Shown piece by piece: positions 7,420 through 15,941 of a stretch of 64,000 nt of DNA. The position numbers and the translations under genes were made by a program. Location of the stretch: NCBI GenBank assembly GCA_035697485.1, contig DASSCU010000005.1:124001-188000 (forward strand), read 5' to 3'. Under the pieces are notes generated by a model. That model made no database searches and was not told the origin of the DNA. It was given only the letters and a program-made list of their open reading frames with translations. Source of the stretch: Actinomycetota bacterium. GTDB lineage: Bacteria; Actinomycetota; UBA4738; HRBIN12. How positions within the stretch are numbered: position 1 is the stretch's first letter; every line of letters begins with the position of its first letter.

Positions 7420-8445
7420 GTGCCACGATTGCATCGAGTCGACCCGTCTGCGCCGGGCCTCACCAGGCGCCGCCGCGGGACGGGCTTCTCCTACGAGGAC
7501 GATCTGGGGTGCCCCGTGCGCGATGAGGAGGTCCTTGCGCGCATCCGAGGACTCGCGATCCCACCCGCGTGGACGGATGTGTGGATCTGCGCCGATCCGC
7601 AGGGGCACCTGCAGGCCGTGGGCGTCGACGCCGCTGGCCGTCGGCAGTACCGGTACCACCCGAGCTGGCGTGTGCGACAGGACGTTACGAAGTTCCGCCG
7701 GGTCGAGTCGTTCGCCCGCGCGCTGCCCGTTCTCCGCGAGACAATCGTGCGGGACCTCGGGCTCGACGGCGCCCCGAAGGAACGCGTGATGGCCGCCGCC
7801 GTGCGCCTGCTCGACCGAGCGACGTTCCGGATCGGTTCGGAGGAGTACGCCGATCGCCACGGTTCCTTCGGGCTCGCGACGATCCGCAAGAGCCACGTTC
7901 ATGTCGAGGGGTCGGTGCTCACGTTCGACTACGTCGCGAAGGCCGGCGTGCGGCAGGTGCACCGGATCGACGACCCGCTCCTTGCGCCCGTGGTCGAACA
8001 GCTGAAGCAGCGCCGGAGCGGGGGACACGAGCTCCTCGCGTACCGCGACGGTCGGCGCTGGCGCGACGTGCGCTCGGCCGACATCAACGCCTACCTCAAG
8101 GAGCTGCTGGGCGAGGAACATTCCGCGAAGGATTTCCGAACCTGGCACGCGACCGTGCTCGCCGCGATCGACATCGCACGGGTCCCGGCTGCGGGTGACG
8201 GCGGACGCGCCGCGAAGCGCAGCATCGCGACGACCGTGCGCCGCGTCGCCGATCATCTGGGCAACACGCCTGCGGTCTGCCGGGCCTCTTACATCGACCC
8301 CCGGGTGTTCGACCGGTTCCGAGAGGGGCGGACCGTGGCGCCGGCGCTCCGCCGGGTCCCCGCCGACGACGACGAGGCCAGGGAAGCCGTGGAGCTGGCC
8401 GTGCTCGATCTGCTCGGTGACGAGGGCGCGACCCTCGCCGCCTGA
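7420..8445 (+). CDS. DNA topoisomerase IB
   Basis: 341 residues, GTG start. Relaxes supercoils by cutting one strand through a 3'-phosphotyrosine. Poxvirus-type/bacterial TopIB fold: N-terminal beta domain (GFSYEDDLG, IPPAWTDVWIC), then catalytic domain with RIGSEEYADRHGSFGLATI, KDFRTWHATV and the active-site Tyr in CRASYIDP (about residue 288). Family length is normal. Start has only a weak ribosome site. It stands alone next to the stress sigma factor, so stress control is possible but not shown. Confidence 0.9.
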   Translation: MPRLHRVDPSAPGLTRRRRGTGFSYEDDLGCPVRDEEVLARIRGLAIPPAWTDVWICADPQGHLQAVGVDAAGRRQYRYHPSWRVRQDVTKFRRVESFARALPVLRETIVRDLGLDGAPKERVMAAAVRLLDRATFRIGSEEYADRHGSFGLATIRKSHVHVEGSVLTFDYVAKAGVRQVHRIDDPLLAPVVEQLKQRRSGGHELLAYRDGRRWRDVRSADINAYLKELLGEEHSAKDFRTWHATVLAAIDIARVPAAGDGGRAAKRSIATTVRRVADHLGNTPAVCRASYIDPRVFDRFREGRTVAPALRRVPADDDEAREAVELAVLDLLGDEGATLAA

Positions 8446-8475
8446 TCGTCGTCGGGCACCTCTGGACGGCCCCGG

Positions 8476-8709
8476 CTAGCGCTCGGGGTCGACGGTCTGA
8501 TCCGACGTCCTGCGTTCGACGTCGAGTCGCTCCTCGTCGGCGGAGGCGAGCGAGGGGCCGACGACCAGATGTCCGCACGAGAACTCGATCACCTCGCGGC
8601 TGTCGGCTCGTTGGGCTGGCTCCCGGCTCGCGGGATCGGCGTCGTACTCGATGTCGACCATCGTGCCCTCTCGGCAGACCGGGCACACCCGATCGATCGG
8701 CTCGCTCAC
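8476..8709 (-). CDS. Small zinc-ribbon-like hypothetical protein
   Basis: 77 residues, GTG start at 8709 overlapping the stop of the gene before it. CPVCREG near residue 9 and SCGHLV near residue 44 give two Cys-containing knuckles. Acidic, soluble, function unknown. Co-translated with another small Cys protein. Confidence 0.55.
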   Translation of the reverse strand: MSEPIDRVCPVCREGTMVDIEYDADPASREPAQRADSREVIEFSCGHLVVGPSLASADEERLDVERRTSDQTVDPER

Positions 8710-8948
8710 AGCAGGGGCTCCAGTCGTGCGCGGTGGGTGAGGGCGTCGTCGGGCACTTCCACGAGCCGCTCGTTCATGCGGCGGTGCTCGGGCTCGTGCA
8801 CTCGCAGCGGCAGGGCGACGACCGCGGGACCCGTGTAGGCCCAGCCATCCCCGTCGCGGTGGGCCACGGATCGAGTGCAGTCACAGCGCACCTCGTCGCC
8901 GTCGAGGGGAACGCGATCGTCGCAGGCGAGGCAAACCAGACGTCTCAT
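8706..8948 (-). CDS. Small Cys-rich hypothetical protein
   Basis: 80 residues. LVCLACDD and VRCDCTRSVAHRDGDGW hold four Cys and a His that could bind zinc. The second half is basic and acidic without known motifs. First gene of a two-gene unit with the protein at 8476-8709, just downstream of a small membrane protein gene. Function unknown. Confidence 0.55.
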   Translation of the reverse strand: MRRLVCLACDDRVPLDGDEVRCDCTRSVAHRDGDGWAYTGPAVVALPLRVHEPEHRRMNERLVEVPDDALTHRARLEPLL

Positions 8949-8953
8949 GTCGC

Positions 8954-9304
8954 TCAGCTCTCCTGGGGCGTCGTCGCACGGCGACGCTCGCCGTAGGGCA
9001 CGGGGTCACCCAGCTCTTCGCGGACCAGACCCTCCCGGTCGGCGATCGGGCGTTCGGTGTCGGACGGCTCATGACCGGGGTCGGGAGATTCGAGGCTGGA
9101 GTACCCGGCCCACAGGAGGGCGAGGAGCGTCCCCGCGATCACGGCCGCGACCAGCACCATGACGCTGCCCCGCTCCCTCGACTCGAAGGCTGCGGCGGCG
9201 ATCGCTGCGCCGACCGCGAGGCCGACGAGCGGTCCGACGATCACGGCGGTCACGATCCGTCGGCGCAGCCTGGCGCCGATACGGCCGATGGATGGGTCGC
9301 TCAT
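8954..9304 (-). CDS. Small two-helix membrane protein, hypothetical
   Basis: 116 residues from ATG 9304. Two hydrophobic helices (about 17-41, IVTAVIVGPLVGLAVGAAIAA; and about 49-68, VMVLVAAVIAGTLLALLW) are followed by a charged cytoplasmic tail. Glycine/alanine-rich helices; no known family seen. Ends 5 bases before the start of the next small gene, so the three short genes 8476-9304 probably form one transcript. Confidence 0.55.
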   Translation of the reverse strand: MSDPSIGRIGARLRRRIVTAVIVGPLVGLAVGAAIAAAAFESRERGSVMVLVAAVIAGTLLALLWAGYSSLESPDPGHEPSDTERPIADREGLVREELGDPVPYGERRRATTPQES

Positions 9305-9366
9305 GGGTCCTGCGTTCCCCGACGACCCGTGATCCAAACGCGTCCATGGAGGACCCGGGATGCTCC

Positions 9367-11421
9367 TCAGCGCTTCTTGATCACGACCAGGGCGACGTCG
9401 TCGTCGAGCGCGATCGGCTCGATCAGGGCACGCTGGACTCGGGCGACGATCTCGTGGGCGGATAGCCCGGTGCAGGTGGAGAGCAGCTCCGCGAGGCGGG
9501 TCTCGCCGTCGTCGATGTTCGCTCCGCGCCGCTCGACGAGTCCGTCGGTGTAGGCGACGATGACCTCGCCCGGCCGCAGGTCGACCGCCACGTCGTGCAG
9601 CTCCGGGTCCTGGAACGTGCCGAGGAGCGTGCCGGGGGCCCCCACGTGCTCGACGCGCCCGTCGGCGCGCAACGCGAACGGCATGGGATGCCCCGCCAGG
9701 CAGATCGTGACCCGCAGGTGGTCGTCGTCCGGATGCAGCCGCATCTCGCACGCCGTGCAGAAACGCTCGGTCGCGACCCGCTCGGCCCGCAGCAGCTCGC
9801 TGTTGAGGGCGCCGAGCACGGCGCTCGGTCGCTCCTCGTACCGAGCGAGCGTTCGCACCGTGTGTGCGGCGAGCCCCATGACGGCGGCGGCATCGGGCCC
9901 CTTCCCCGAGACGTCCCCGATCACGACGCCCCATGTACCCTCCCCGTGCGGGAAGACGTCGTAGAAGTCGCCGCCGACCTCGTCGTTCGGGGAGAACGGC
10001 AGGTACAGAGCGGCGAGCTCCACGCCGTCGATGTCGGGCATCGTCGCCGGCAGCAGGCTCCGTTGCAAGGCTCGAGACATCGCCGCTCTACTGTCGTGGA
10101 GCGAGGCGCGTTCGAGGGCAGAGGTGATGCGGTTCGCGGCCAGCTCGAGCAGCTCGACGTCGTCGCTGGTGAAGTGACGAGGCTCGTGCGTGGCAACGTG
10201 GATCACGCCGCGCACCTGGCCCCGGTAGACGAGCGGCACCCCCATCAGGGACGACATCATGTCGGTGAGCCAGTGCCTGACCACCTCGTACGTGGAGACG
10301 TCGTCGATCACGAGGGGCGAGACGGTGCTCGCGATCTTCCCGGCGATGCCTCGTCCGATCGGGACCGCCGCGGCCGGCCCGTCGGTCTCCACGCCGACGG
10401 TCGTGTGCTCGATCAACTCGGTGCCCGTGCGATCGAGCAGGAGCAGCGTCGCCGAATCGGTGCCGAGGATCTCCCGGAGCGTGTGCAGGAGCTGGTCCGC
10501 GAGGTCGTCGAAGTTCAGCTGGGTGAGGGTCGCGTCGGTGACCGCCTGGATCTGCTGCAGACGCTTCGTCAGGTGCAGGAGCCGCTCCTGCGTCTCGATC
10601 CGTTCCGTGACGTCCTGGAACACCGTGACGGCCCCGGCGATCGAGTCGTCGTCGCTCCTGCGGATCGGAGCGGAGTCCACCTCGATCATCACGGTCGTGC
10701 CGTCGCCCCGTTCGATCGACATCGGCTCCCCGATCACGACGGCTCCCGTCCGGATCGATCGACTCATCGGGTAGTCGCGCGGCTCGTACTCGCCGCCGTC
10801 AGGCCGGCGCGCGACCCATGGGAGCGCGAGGTGAGGCGAACCGATCCTGGTGCCGAGCGGGTACTCGAAGTCCAGGATCTCGCGCGATCGCGCGTTCTGC
10901 ATCGTGATGGCCCCCGCCGCGTCGGCGACCATGACCCCGTTGGGCATCTGCTGGAGGATCTGGTGCATGGTGTTCCGCTCGGCGGCGAGCGCGCGCGCGA
11001 GGGTCTCGATCTCGACCCGGGCGTCATCCGCCTCATCACGCGCCGCCTCCTTCAACGCGAGGGAGTACGCGACGATGAACGAGAGCGCGACGAACACGCC
11101 GACCGCGATCAGATCCTGGGGTCGGGTCGCCCCGATACCCGTCTCCGGGTTCACCGCGAGCACGGAGACCAAGACGCCCGACGCGGAGGTGGCGATCAGG
11201 CTGGCGCCGAGCCGCCCGACCAGCGCGGCCCCCACCGTGGCGACGAGGAACGGCACCCCGGGGAAGTGATCGAAGACGTACAGGTCCACCGCCATCCAGG
11301 CAGCGACGCAGGGCAGGATCACCGCGAGCACGAGGCCGAGGACGAACTCCCTGTTCTCCGGCGGTCGCCACAGCCTCCGCCCGAGGGGGGCTCGCGGTCG
11401 CTGGCTCGTCCGTTCGCTCAT
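9367..11421 (-). CDS. RsbU-like PP2C phosphatase with membrane, PAS and GAF domains
   Basis: 684 residues. Domain order: four hydrophobic helices (about 25-125, DUF4118/KdpD-like sensor), short coiled coil, PAS domain (about 145-275, MPNGVMVADAAG and VTVFQDVTERIE), GAF domain (about 290-440), then SpoIIE/PP2C phosphatase (about 465-684) with DEVGGDFYDVF, VIGDVSGKGPDAAAVMG and VAYTDGLVERRG, the metal-binding motifs. Such proteins dephosphorylate STAS anti-anti-sigma factors. With STAS, HATPase and sigma genes 3 kb away it completes a partner-switch circuit. Signal sensed is unknown. Confidence 0.9.
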   Translation of the reverse strand: MSERTSQRPRAPLGRRLWRPPENREFVLGLVLAVILPCVAAWMAVDLYVFDHFPGVPFLVATVGAALVGRLGASLIATSASGVLVSVLAVNPETGIGATRPQDLIAVGVFVALSFIVAYSLALKEAARDEADDARVEIETLARALAAERNTMHQILQQMPNGVMVADAAGAITMQNARSREILDFEYPLGTRIGSPHLALPWVARRPDGGEYEPRDYPMSRSIRTGAVVIGEPMSIERGDGTTVMIEVDSAPIRRSDDDSIAGAVTVFQDVTERIETQERLLHLTKRLQQIQAVTDATLTQLNFDDLADQLLHTLREILGTDSATLLLLDRTGTELIEHTTVGVETDGPAAAVPIGRGIAGKIASTVSPLVIDDVSTYEVVRHWLTDMMSSLMGVPLVYRGQVRGVIHVATHEPRHFTSDDVELLELAANRITSALERASLHDSRAAMSRALQRSLLPATMPDIDGVELAALYLPFSPNDEVGGDFYDVFPHGEGTWGVVIGDVSGKGPDAAAVMGLAAHTVRTLARYEERPSAVLGALNSELLRAERVATERFCTACEMRLHPDDDHLRVTICLAGHPMPFALRADGRVEHVGAPGTLLGTFQDPELHDVAVDLRPGEVIVAYTDGLVERRGANIDDGETRLAELLSTCTGLSAHEIVARVQRALIEPIALDDDVALVVIKKR

Positions 11422-11537
11422 CGCTCCACCTGATCGGGGCGTTCAGGATACGCGTGGGCGCGCGGGAAGACCGGTGGATCGCGGACGTCACCCGGCGCCG
11501 GAGCGATCGATGCGCCGCCGCAACGGGCCGGAACCGC

Positions 11538-12833
11538 TCACTCCTGGAACTGCGCCTCCTCGGTCGAGCCCTTGAGCGCGAGCGTCGAAGAGCTGCCGCC
11601 GCTGATCACGGTCGAGACCCTGTCGAAGTAGCCGGTCCCCACCTCGGCCTGGTGCCGCGTGGCGGTGTAGCCCTCGGCCTCCATCGCGAACTCGCGCTCC
11701 TGCAGTCGCACGTACGCGCTCATGCCTTCGGTGGCGTAGCCGCGCGCCAGCTCGAACATGCTGGCGTTCAGCGCGTGGAATCCGGCGAGCGTGATGAACT
11801 GGAACCGGTAGCCCATCGCTGCGAGCTCCTTCTGGAACCGCGCGATCGTCGAGTCGTCGAGGTGCTGCTTCCAGTTGAACGACGGACTGCAGTTGTAGGC
11901 GAGCAGCTTCTCGGGGTACATCGCGTGGATGCCTTCGGCGAACGCCCGCGCCTCCTCGAGGTCCGGCGTCGAGGTCTCGCACCAGATCATGTCGGCGAAG
12001 GGCGCGTAGGCCTGGGCCCGTGCGATCGCGGCCTCCATGCCGTTCGTCACCTGGTGGAACCCCTCGTGGGTGCGCTCACCCTTCACGAACCGCCGATCGC
12101 GCGGGTCGATGTCGCTCGTGAGCAGCGTCGCGCCGAGGGCGTCGGTGCGGGCGACCACCAACGTCGGCACGCCGGCCACGTCGGCGGCCAGCCGGGCGGC
12201 GGTGAGCGTGCGGATGAACTGATCCGTCGGCACCAGCACCTTGCCCCCCAGGTGCCCGCACTTCTTCTCGCTCGCGAGCTGGTCCTCGTAGTGCACGCCG
12301 GCGGCGCCGGCCTCGATCATCGCCCGCATCAACTCGAAGGCGTTGAGGGCGCCACCGAACCCCGCCTCGGCATCGGCCAGGATCGGCACCATCGAGCGGG
12401 TCTCGGCACCTTCGCTCCACGCGATCTGGTCGGCCCGGCGCAGCGCGTTGTTGATGCGACGCACGACCGCCGGAACCGAATTCGCCGGGTACAGCGACTG
12501 GTCGGGGTACGTCTGCCCGGCGAGGTTGGCGTCGGCGGCGACCTGCCATCCGCTCAGGTAGATCGCCTGCAAGCCCGCCTTGACCATCTCGACGGCCTGG
12601 CCGCCCGTCATCGCCCCCAGAGCGTTCACGTACTCGGTCTCGGTCACCAGTTCCCACAGACGCTCGGCGCCCCGTCGGGCGATCGTCTGCTCGACCGGGA
12701 ACGAGCCCCGCAGACTGATCACGTCCTCGGCGGAGTAGTGGCGCTCGACGCCGCGCCACCTCGGCGCAATCTCCCACTCACGCTCGAGCGCGTCGGCCTC
12801 TCGTGCGATGCGTTCCTCGATCGTCTCGCCCAT
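11538..12833 (-). CDS. aceA: Isocitrate lyase
   Basis: 431 residues from ATG 12833, preceded by AAGGGGGT. Splits isocitrate to succinate and glyoxylate, first step of the glyoxylate shunt. Active-site loop [11 protein letters not shown] (about residue 187) with the catalytic Cys, [12 protein letters not shown] for metal, [12 protein letters not shown], and NCSPSFNWK are all present. Length matches actinobacterial ICL. A longer reading frame to 12914 has no family similarity. No malate synthase is visible in the window. A 6-bp palindrome upstream may be its operator. Confidence 0.95.
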   Translation of the reverse strand: MGETIEERIAREADALEREWEIAPRWRGVERHYSAEDVISLRGSFPVEQTIARRGAERLWELVTETEYVNALGAMTGGQAVEMVKAGLQAIYLSGWQVAADANLAGQTYPDQSLYPANSVPAVVRRINNALRRADQIAWSEGAETRSMVPILADAEAGFGGALNAFELMRAMIEAGAAGVHYEDQLASEKKCGHLGGKVLVPTDQFIRTLTAARLAADVAGVPTLVVARTDALGATLLTSDIDPRDRRFVKGERTHEGFHQVTNGMEAAIARAQAYAPFADMIWCETSTPDLEEARAFAEGIHAMYPEKLLAYNCSPSFNWKQHLDDSTIARFQKELAAMGYRFQFITLAGFHALNASMFELARGYATEGMSAYVRLQEREFAMEAEGYTATRHQAEVGTGYFDRVSTVISGGSSSTLALKGSTEEAQFQE

Positions 12834-12960
12834 CTCGATGACCCCCTTGTCGCGTTCGCCTACCCCGGAAACGAAAGGACCCCCCGTTCGACGAGAGGTC
12901 CCCCTGGCGCGCACGGACGCGGATCGCGTCCACGAGCGCCCCTACGCGCTCGATACGTTG

Positions 12961-12976
12961 TTGAATGCTGATTCAA
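12961..12976. promoter_or_regulatory. Palindrome TTGAAT-N4-ATTCAA upstream of isocitrate lyase
   Basis: Perfect 6-bp arms with a 4-base spacer, in AT-rich sequence unusual for this region, 128 bases before the aceA start. On the minus strand a TTGACA sits at 13019-13014, with CACAAT 19 bases further. The palindrome lies just after that weak -10, where a repressor or activator would act. The binding protein is unknown. Confidence 0.4.
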
Positions 12977-13052
12977 ACATCTACGTGGATTGTGCCACAT
13001 GGCCCCGGGGGGGTGTCAAACGCGGGCTTGGAGTCGCCGTGGCCTGCGCAGG

Positions 13053-14330
13053 TCACGAGCCCAACAAGCGGGTGACCGCGAACCGACGACGCCCTCGGTC
13101 GAAGGCTTCACCCGCGACGACGATCCGGCCGTTGTCCTGGAGGGCCACGTCTCGAGCGGTGTCGCTCCCGCCGGCGAAGTCGACGATCACCCGGCCGTCC
13201 TTCGAGAAGCCCTGATCGTAGGAGCCGTTGGACTTCAGGCGCACGATGCCGAAGTGGTCCTTGCCGGACCGCCTGATGCGCCCGACCACCACGATGCGCC
13301 CGTTGGGTTGTACCGCGACAGACTGCGCGAACTCGTAGTCCGATCCGAACGCCAGGATGCGGACCCCGTCGCCGTGGAAGGTGTCGTCGAGCCGCCCGTT
13401 CTGGCCGTAGCGCAGCACCCCCCAATCGGCCTTGCCGCCGTTCGCGGCGTGGCCGACGACCACGAGCTTCTCGTCGGGCTGCTCGGCGAGCCCGTACGCG
13501 GTGTCGGACCCGTTCGCGACGTCGGTGATCTTCACACCGCGCTTGCCGAATTCGCGGTCGAGCGTCCCCCCGATCAGGAACCGCGCGATCGCGATGCGGG
13601 GAGAGAGTCCGGATTCGGCCGAGCCGACCGCGACGACCTTGCCTCCGGCGGCGATCGCCAGGTCGTTGATCTGCTCGTCGCTCGCCGTGAGGTCGACCGT
13701 CACGCGGCCGTCGCCACCGAAGTCGCGGTCTCGCGGGCCTTTCGGACGCAGGCGGGCGAGCGCCCAACGGCTCGTCTCGCCGTTGGATGTCGACCCGCCG
13801 ATGACGATCTTGTCGTTCGCGCCGACCGCCACGGCGTTCGCGCCCTGGAGCTCCTTGCCGAAGTCGACGAACGTGATCCCGTCCTCGGAGAAGTCGCTGT
13901 CGAGCACGCCGCGCGGCCCGTAGACGGCGACCGCCATGAGGCTGCCCGACGGGCGCACGCGTTGTCCGGCCACCACGATGCGCCCGTTCGACCCGATCGC
14001 GACGTCGAACCCGTAGTCGGTGCCCCCGAGGTCGGTGGTGACCCGCCCGTCGCCGCCGCCGAAGTTCCGATCGAGGGTGCCGTCGAGACGGAAGCGGGCG
14101 AGCGCGAAGTCGGTGTCGTCGTCGAGGGTGTACCCGGCGACGAGGATGCGTCCCTTGCCGTCGATCGCGACCCCGAACCCCGTGGCGCCCTTTGGGAACG
14201 CGGTGGCGCGTCCGTCGTTCGAGAACGAGCGGTCGAGCTGGCCCGCCGCTGCCTGCGCGGGAAGTCCGTGCGCGAGCACCACGAGCCCGGCCGCGATCGA
14301 CGCGAGGCTGCGGACCCGTCTGCCCTGCAT
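13053..14330 (-). CDS. Secreted delta-60 repeat beta-propeller protein
   Basis: 425 residues from ATG 14330, with GGGGAGGGG upstream. Signal peptide (SLASIAAGLVVLAHGLPAQA, cut near residue 28). The mature part is seven repeats of about 55 residues, each with the LDRxFGxDGRV plus GRIVVAG pattern of the delta-60 repeat family, which builds a beta-propeller. Family function is unknown; members are extracellular or periplasmic. No cell-wall anchor is visible. Followed by 90 bases and the DUF4097 operon on the same strand upstream. Confidence 0.8.
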   Translation of the reverse strand: MQGRRVRSLASIAAGLVVLAHGLPAQAAAGQLDRSFSNDGRATAFPKGATGFGVAIDGKGRILVAGYTLDDDTDFALARFRLDGTLDRNFGGGDGRVTTDLGGTDYGFDVAIGSNGRIVVAGQRVRPSGSLMAVAVYGPRGVLDSDFSEDGITFVDFGKELQGANAVAVGANDKIVIGGSTSNGETSRWALARLRPKGPRDRDFGGDGRVTVDLTASDEQINDLAIAAGGKVVAVGSAESGLSPRIAIARFLIGGTLDREFGKRGVKITDVANGSDTAYGLAEQPDEKLVVVGHAANGGKADWGVLRYGQNGRLDDTFHGDGVRILAFGSDYEFAQSVAVQPNGRIVVVGRIRRSGKDHFGIVRLKSNGSYDQGFSKDGRVIVDFAGGSDTARDVALQDNGRIVVAGEAFDRGRRRFAVTRLLGS

Positions 14331-14419
14331 CTCGTACACCCCTCCCCGGTGGGCTGCCCGGCGAGGGTATGGGCGAGACGCGGTGCAGGTCAAGGCACCC
14401 GGTACGCCCTCCGGATCGC

Positions 14420-15217
14420 TCAGGCCGTCGACACGGCCCGCTCCGGCGCTCGACGGATCCGGATGTCGCCGCTCACGCTGGTCGCCACGATCTCGAAGTC
14501 GGCGCCGGCGTCGCCTTCGGCACCGACGTCCAGCTCCGAGACCGCATCTCCCGAGGTCGACGAGACGTCGAACCAGACGCGCATCCCCATCGGCACCCCG
14601 ACGGCGATGTCGCCCGAGACGGTCCGCAGCCACACGGTCGATCCTGCCGAAGCGATCGAGATGTCCCCCGACCCCGAGGCCATGCGTGTGGAGCCGGTCG
14701 TGGCCGCGACCTCGACGTCACCGGAGGCGGTCCTCGTCTCGAGATGCCCACCGACCGAGCCGACGGTGATGTCCCCCGAGGCGGTCGTGACGGTCAGGTC
14801 GCCGCCCACCTCGTCGATCTGCACGTCGCCGCTCGCGCTGCGCACTCGCGCGTCTTCCGTGACCCGCTCGACGAACACGTCGCCCGAACCCGACTGCACG
14901 TGCGCGTTCGCCACCTCGACCTCGACGCGCACGTCGCCCGAGCTGGTCCCGACGTCGACCGTCGCGCCGACGGGCACCGCGATCGTCGCATCGACGGTGC
15001 GACCGCGGAACCCCCATCCGTCCTTGCGTTGGGTGACCTCGAGGCGGGTGCCGCGTTCCGCCGCGTCGTGTTCGATCGAGACCTCGCCGGGGTCGCGCGC
15101 GCCCGCGATCGTCACGGTCGCGCGGTCGTCGGTCGCACGCTCGATGCGCACGTCGCCCGAGCGCATACGGACGCGCAGCTGCAGGATCCCGGTCACGGCG
15201 TACGTCATCGATGCCAT
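14420..15217 (-). CDS. DUF4097 beta-strand repeat protein
   Basis: 265 residues made largely of SGDVxIxx repeats (RSGDVRIE, TSSGDVRVE, SGSGDVFVE, SASGDVQID, TASGDITVG and so on), the right-handed beta-helix-like DUF4097 (putative adhesin) pattern. No signal peptide or membrane helix is seen, so it is probably cytoplasmic here. It is the third gene of a small operon after a ribbon-helix-helix protein, which is probably its regulator. Function unknown. Confidence 0.8.
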   Translation of the reverse strand: MASMTYAVTGILQLRVRMRSGDVRIERATDDRATVTIAGARDPGEVSIEHDAAERGTRLEVTQRKDGWGFRGRTVDATIAVPVGATVDVGTSSGDVRVEVEVANAHVQSGSGDVFVERVTEDARVRSASGDVQIDEVGGDLTVTTASGDITVGSVGGHLETRTASGDVEVAATTGSTRMASGSGDISIASAGSTVWLRTVSGDIAVGVPMGMRVWFDVSSTSGDAVSELDVGAEGDAGADFEIVATSVSGDIRIRRAPERAVSTA

Positions 15218-15238
15218 CGTTGCCTCCTCGTGTTCGTC

Positions 15239-15691
15239 CTAGCCCTGCCCGAATCCGGTCAGGCGGCTGCCGACCGCGCGGCGACCGCGGTGGTCGAGCG
15301 CCTTCGTCACGGCGGCGACGAGCCATGCGTTCGTCGACCGGCCATCCCGAACCGCCGCCGCTTCCACCCTCGACTTCAGCGACGCCGGCATGCGAAGCGT
15401 GAGCCGGCTCGTGTCGCCGTCGTCCGCGTCGAGCGCCGCGTCGGGGAGCGACTCGTCGGACACGTACACGAGCTCGACGTCCCGCCCCGCCAGGCGCACC
15501 TCGACGTGCCCCGCCCCCATCTGGTCGCTCAGCTCGAGCGCCGCCTGACCCAGGGCATCGAACAGGCGGAGCTGCAGCGACGATCGGAGTACGGCCGCGA
15601 GGCGACCGGCCGCCATCGACGCCTGGTCGTCGCCCGACGTCACCGACTCGAGGTCGGCCTCGACCGCATCGAGGAACGGCGCGGTCTCCAC
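15239..15691 (-). CDS. Ribbon-helix-helix (HicB/Arc-like) DNA-binding protein
   Basis: 150 residues, GTG start 1 base after the stop of the 46-aa ORF, ribosome site GGGAG. Residues about 95-135 (SRLTLRMPASLKSRVEAAAV then STNAWLVAAVTKAL) form the beta-strand plus two helices of the RHH fold. The N-terminal 90 residues, helical and acidic, may be an oligomerisation or partner domain. Palindromic sites over the promoter of its own operon suggest it represses itself together with the DUF4097 gene. Confidence 0.75.
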   Translation of the reverse strand: METAPFLDAVEADLESVTSGDDQASMAAGRLAAVLRSSLQLRLFDALGQAALELSDQMGAGHVEVRLAGRDVELVYVSDESLPDAALDADDGDTSRLTLRMPASLKSRVEAAAVRDGRSTNAWLVAAVTKALDHRGRRAVGSRLTGFGQG

Positions 15692-15692
15692 T

Positions 15693-15833
15693 TCAGCGCT
15701 CCCGTCGGTCGGTCCACGGGCTCGGCCGGCGGGGCCCGGCGCCTGTGCGCTTCGATCGATGATGCTCCGCGGCCAGCCTCAGATGCTCCATGCGGAAGCG
15801 TATGAGTTCGGTGCGCAGTGTTGGATCCATCAT
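15693..15833 (-). CDS. 46-residue basic peptide, first gene of the RHH/DUF4097 operon
   Basis: Starts at ATGATG 15833 directly after a perfect AGGAGG. Sequence opens MMDPTLRTELIRFRMEHLRL, an amphipathic helix, then a basic Arg-rich tail. No known family. The strong ribosome site and one-base spacing to the RHH gene support real translation. It could be a small regulator, or simply a leader that couples translation of the RHH gene. Confidence 0.55.
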   Translation of the reverse strand: MMDPTLRTELIRFRMEHLRLAAEHHRSKRTGAGPRRPSPWTDRRER

Positions 15834-15843
15834 GGCGTCCTCC

Positions 15844-15901
15844 TGACGTCTGCAGCTTGTCGGCATGACGTCATCATGACGTCATGGCTGTCCGATGTCA
15901 A
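15844..15901 (-). promoter_or_regulatory. Promoter with phased TGACGTCA operators
   Basis: On the minus strand, -35 TTGACA (15901-15896), 17-base spacer, -10 CATGAT (15878-15873). Two perfect 10-bp palindromes ATGACGTCAT at 15865-15874 and 15876-15885 sit on both sides of the -10. A further TGACGTC lies at 15844-15850. The boxes start 22 and 11 bases apart, so they face the same side of the helix, as for cooperative ribbon-helix-helix dimers. Confidence 0.65.
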
Positions 15902-15941
15902 CCCGTGCGAGACGAGAAGGGGGTCGAGCGCTCGGAAGCCG

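Noticed and set aside
9595-11433. 612-residue plus-strand frame opposite the RsbU-like phosphatase
   Set aside because: Arg/His/Val-rich antisense shadow typical of GC-rich DNA; the minus strand carries plain phosphatase, PAS and GAF motifs.
12990-15242. 750-residue plus-strand frame opposite the delta-60 and DUF4097 genes
   Set aside because: Repeat structure is the mirror of the minus-strand repeats; no start signal or family motif.
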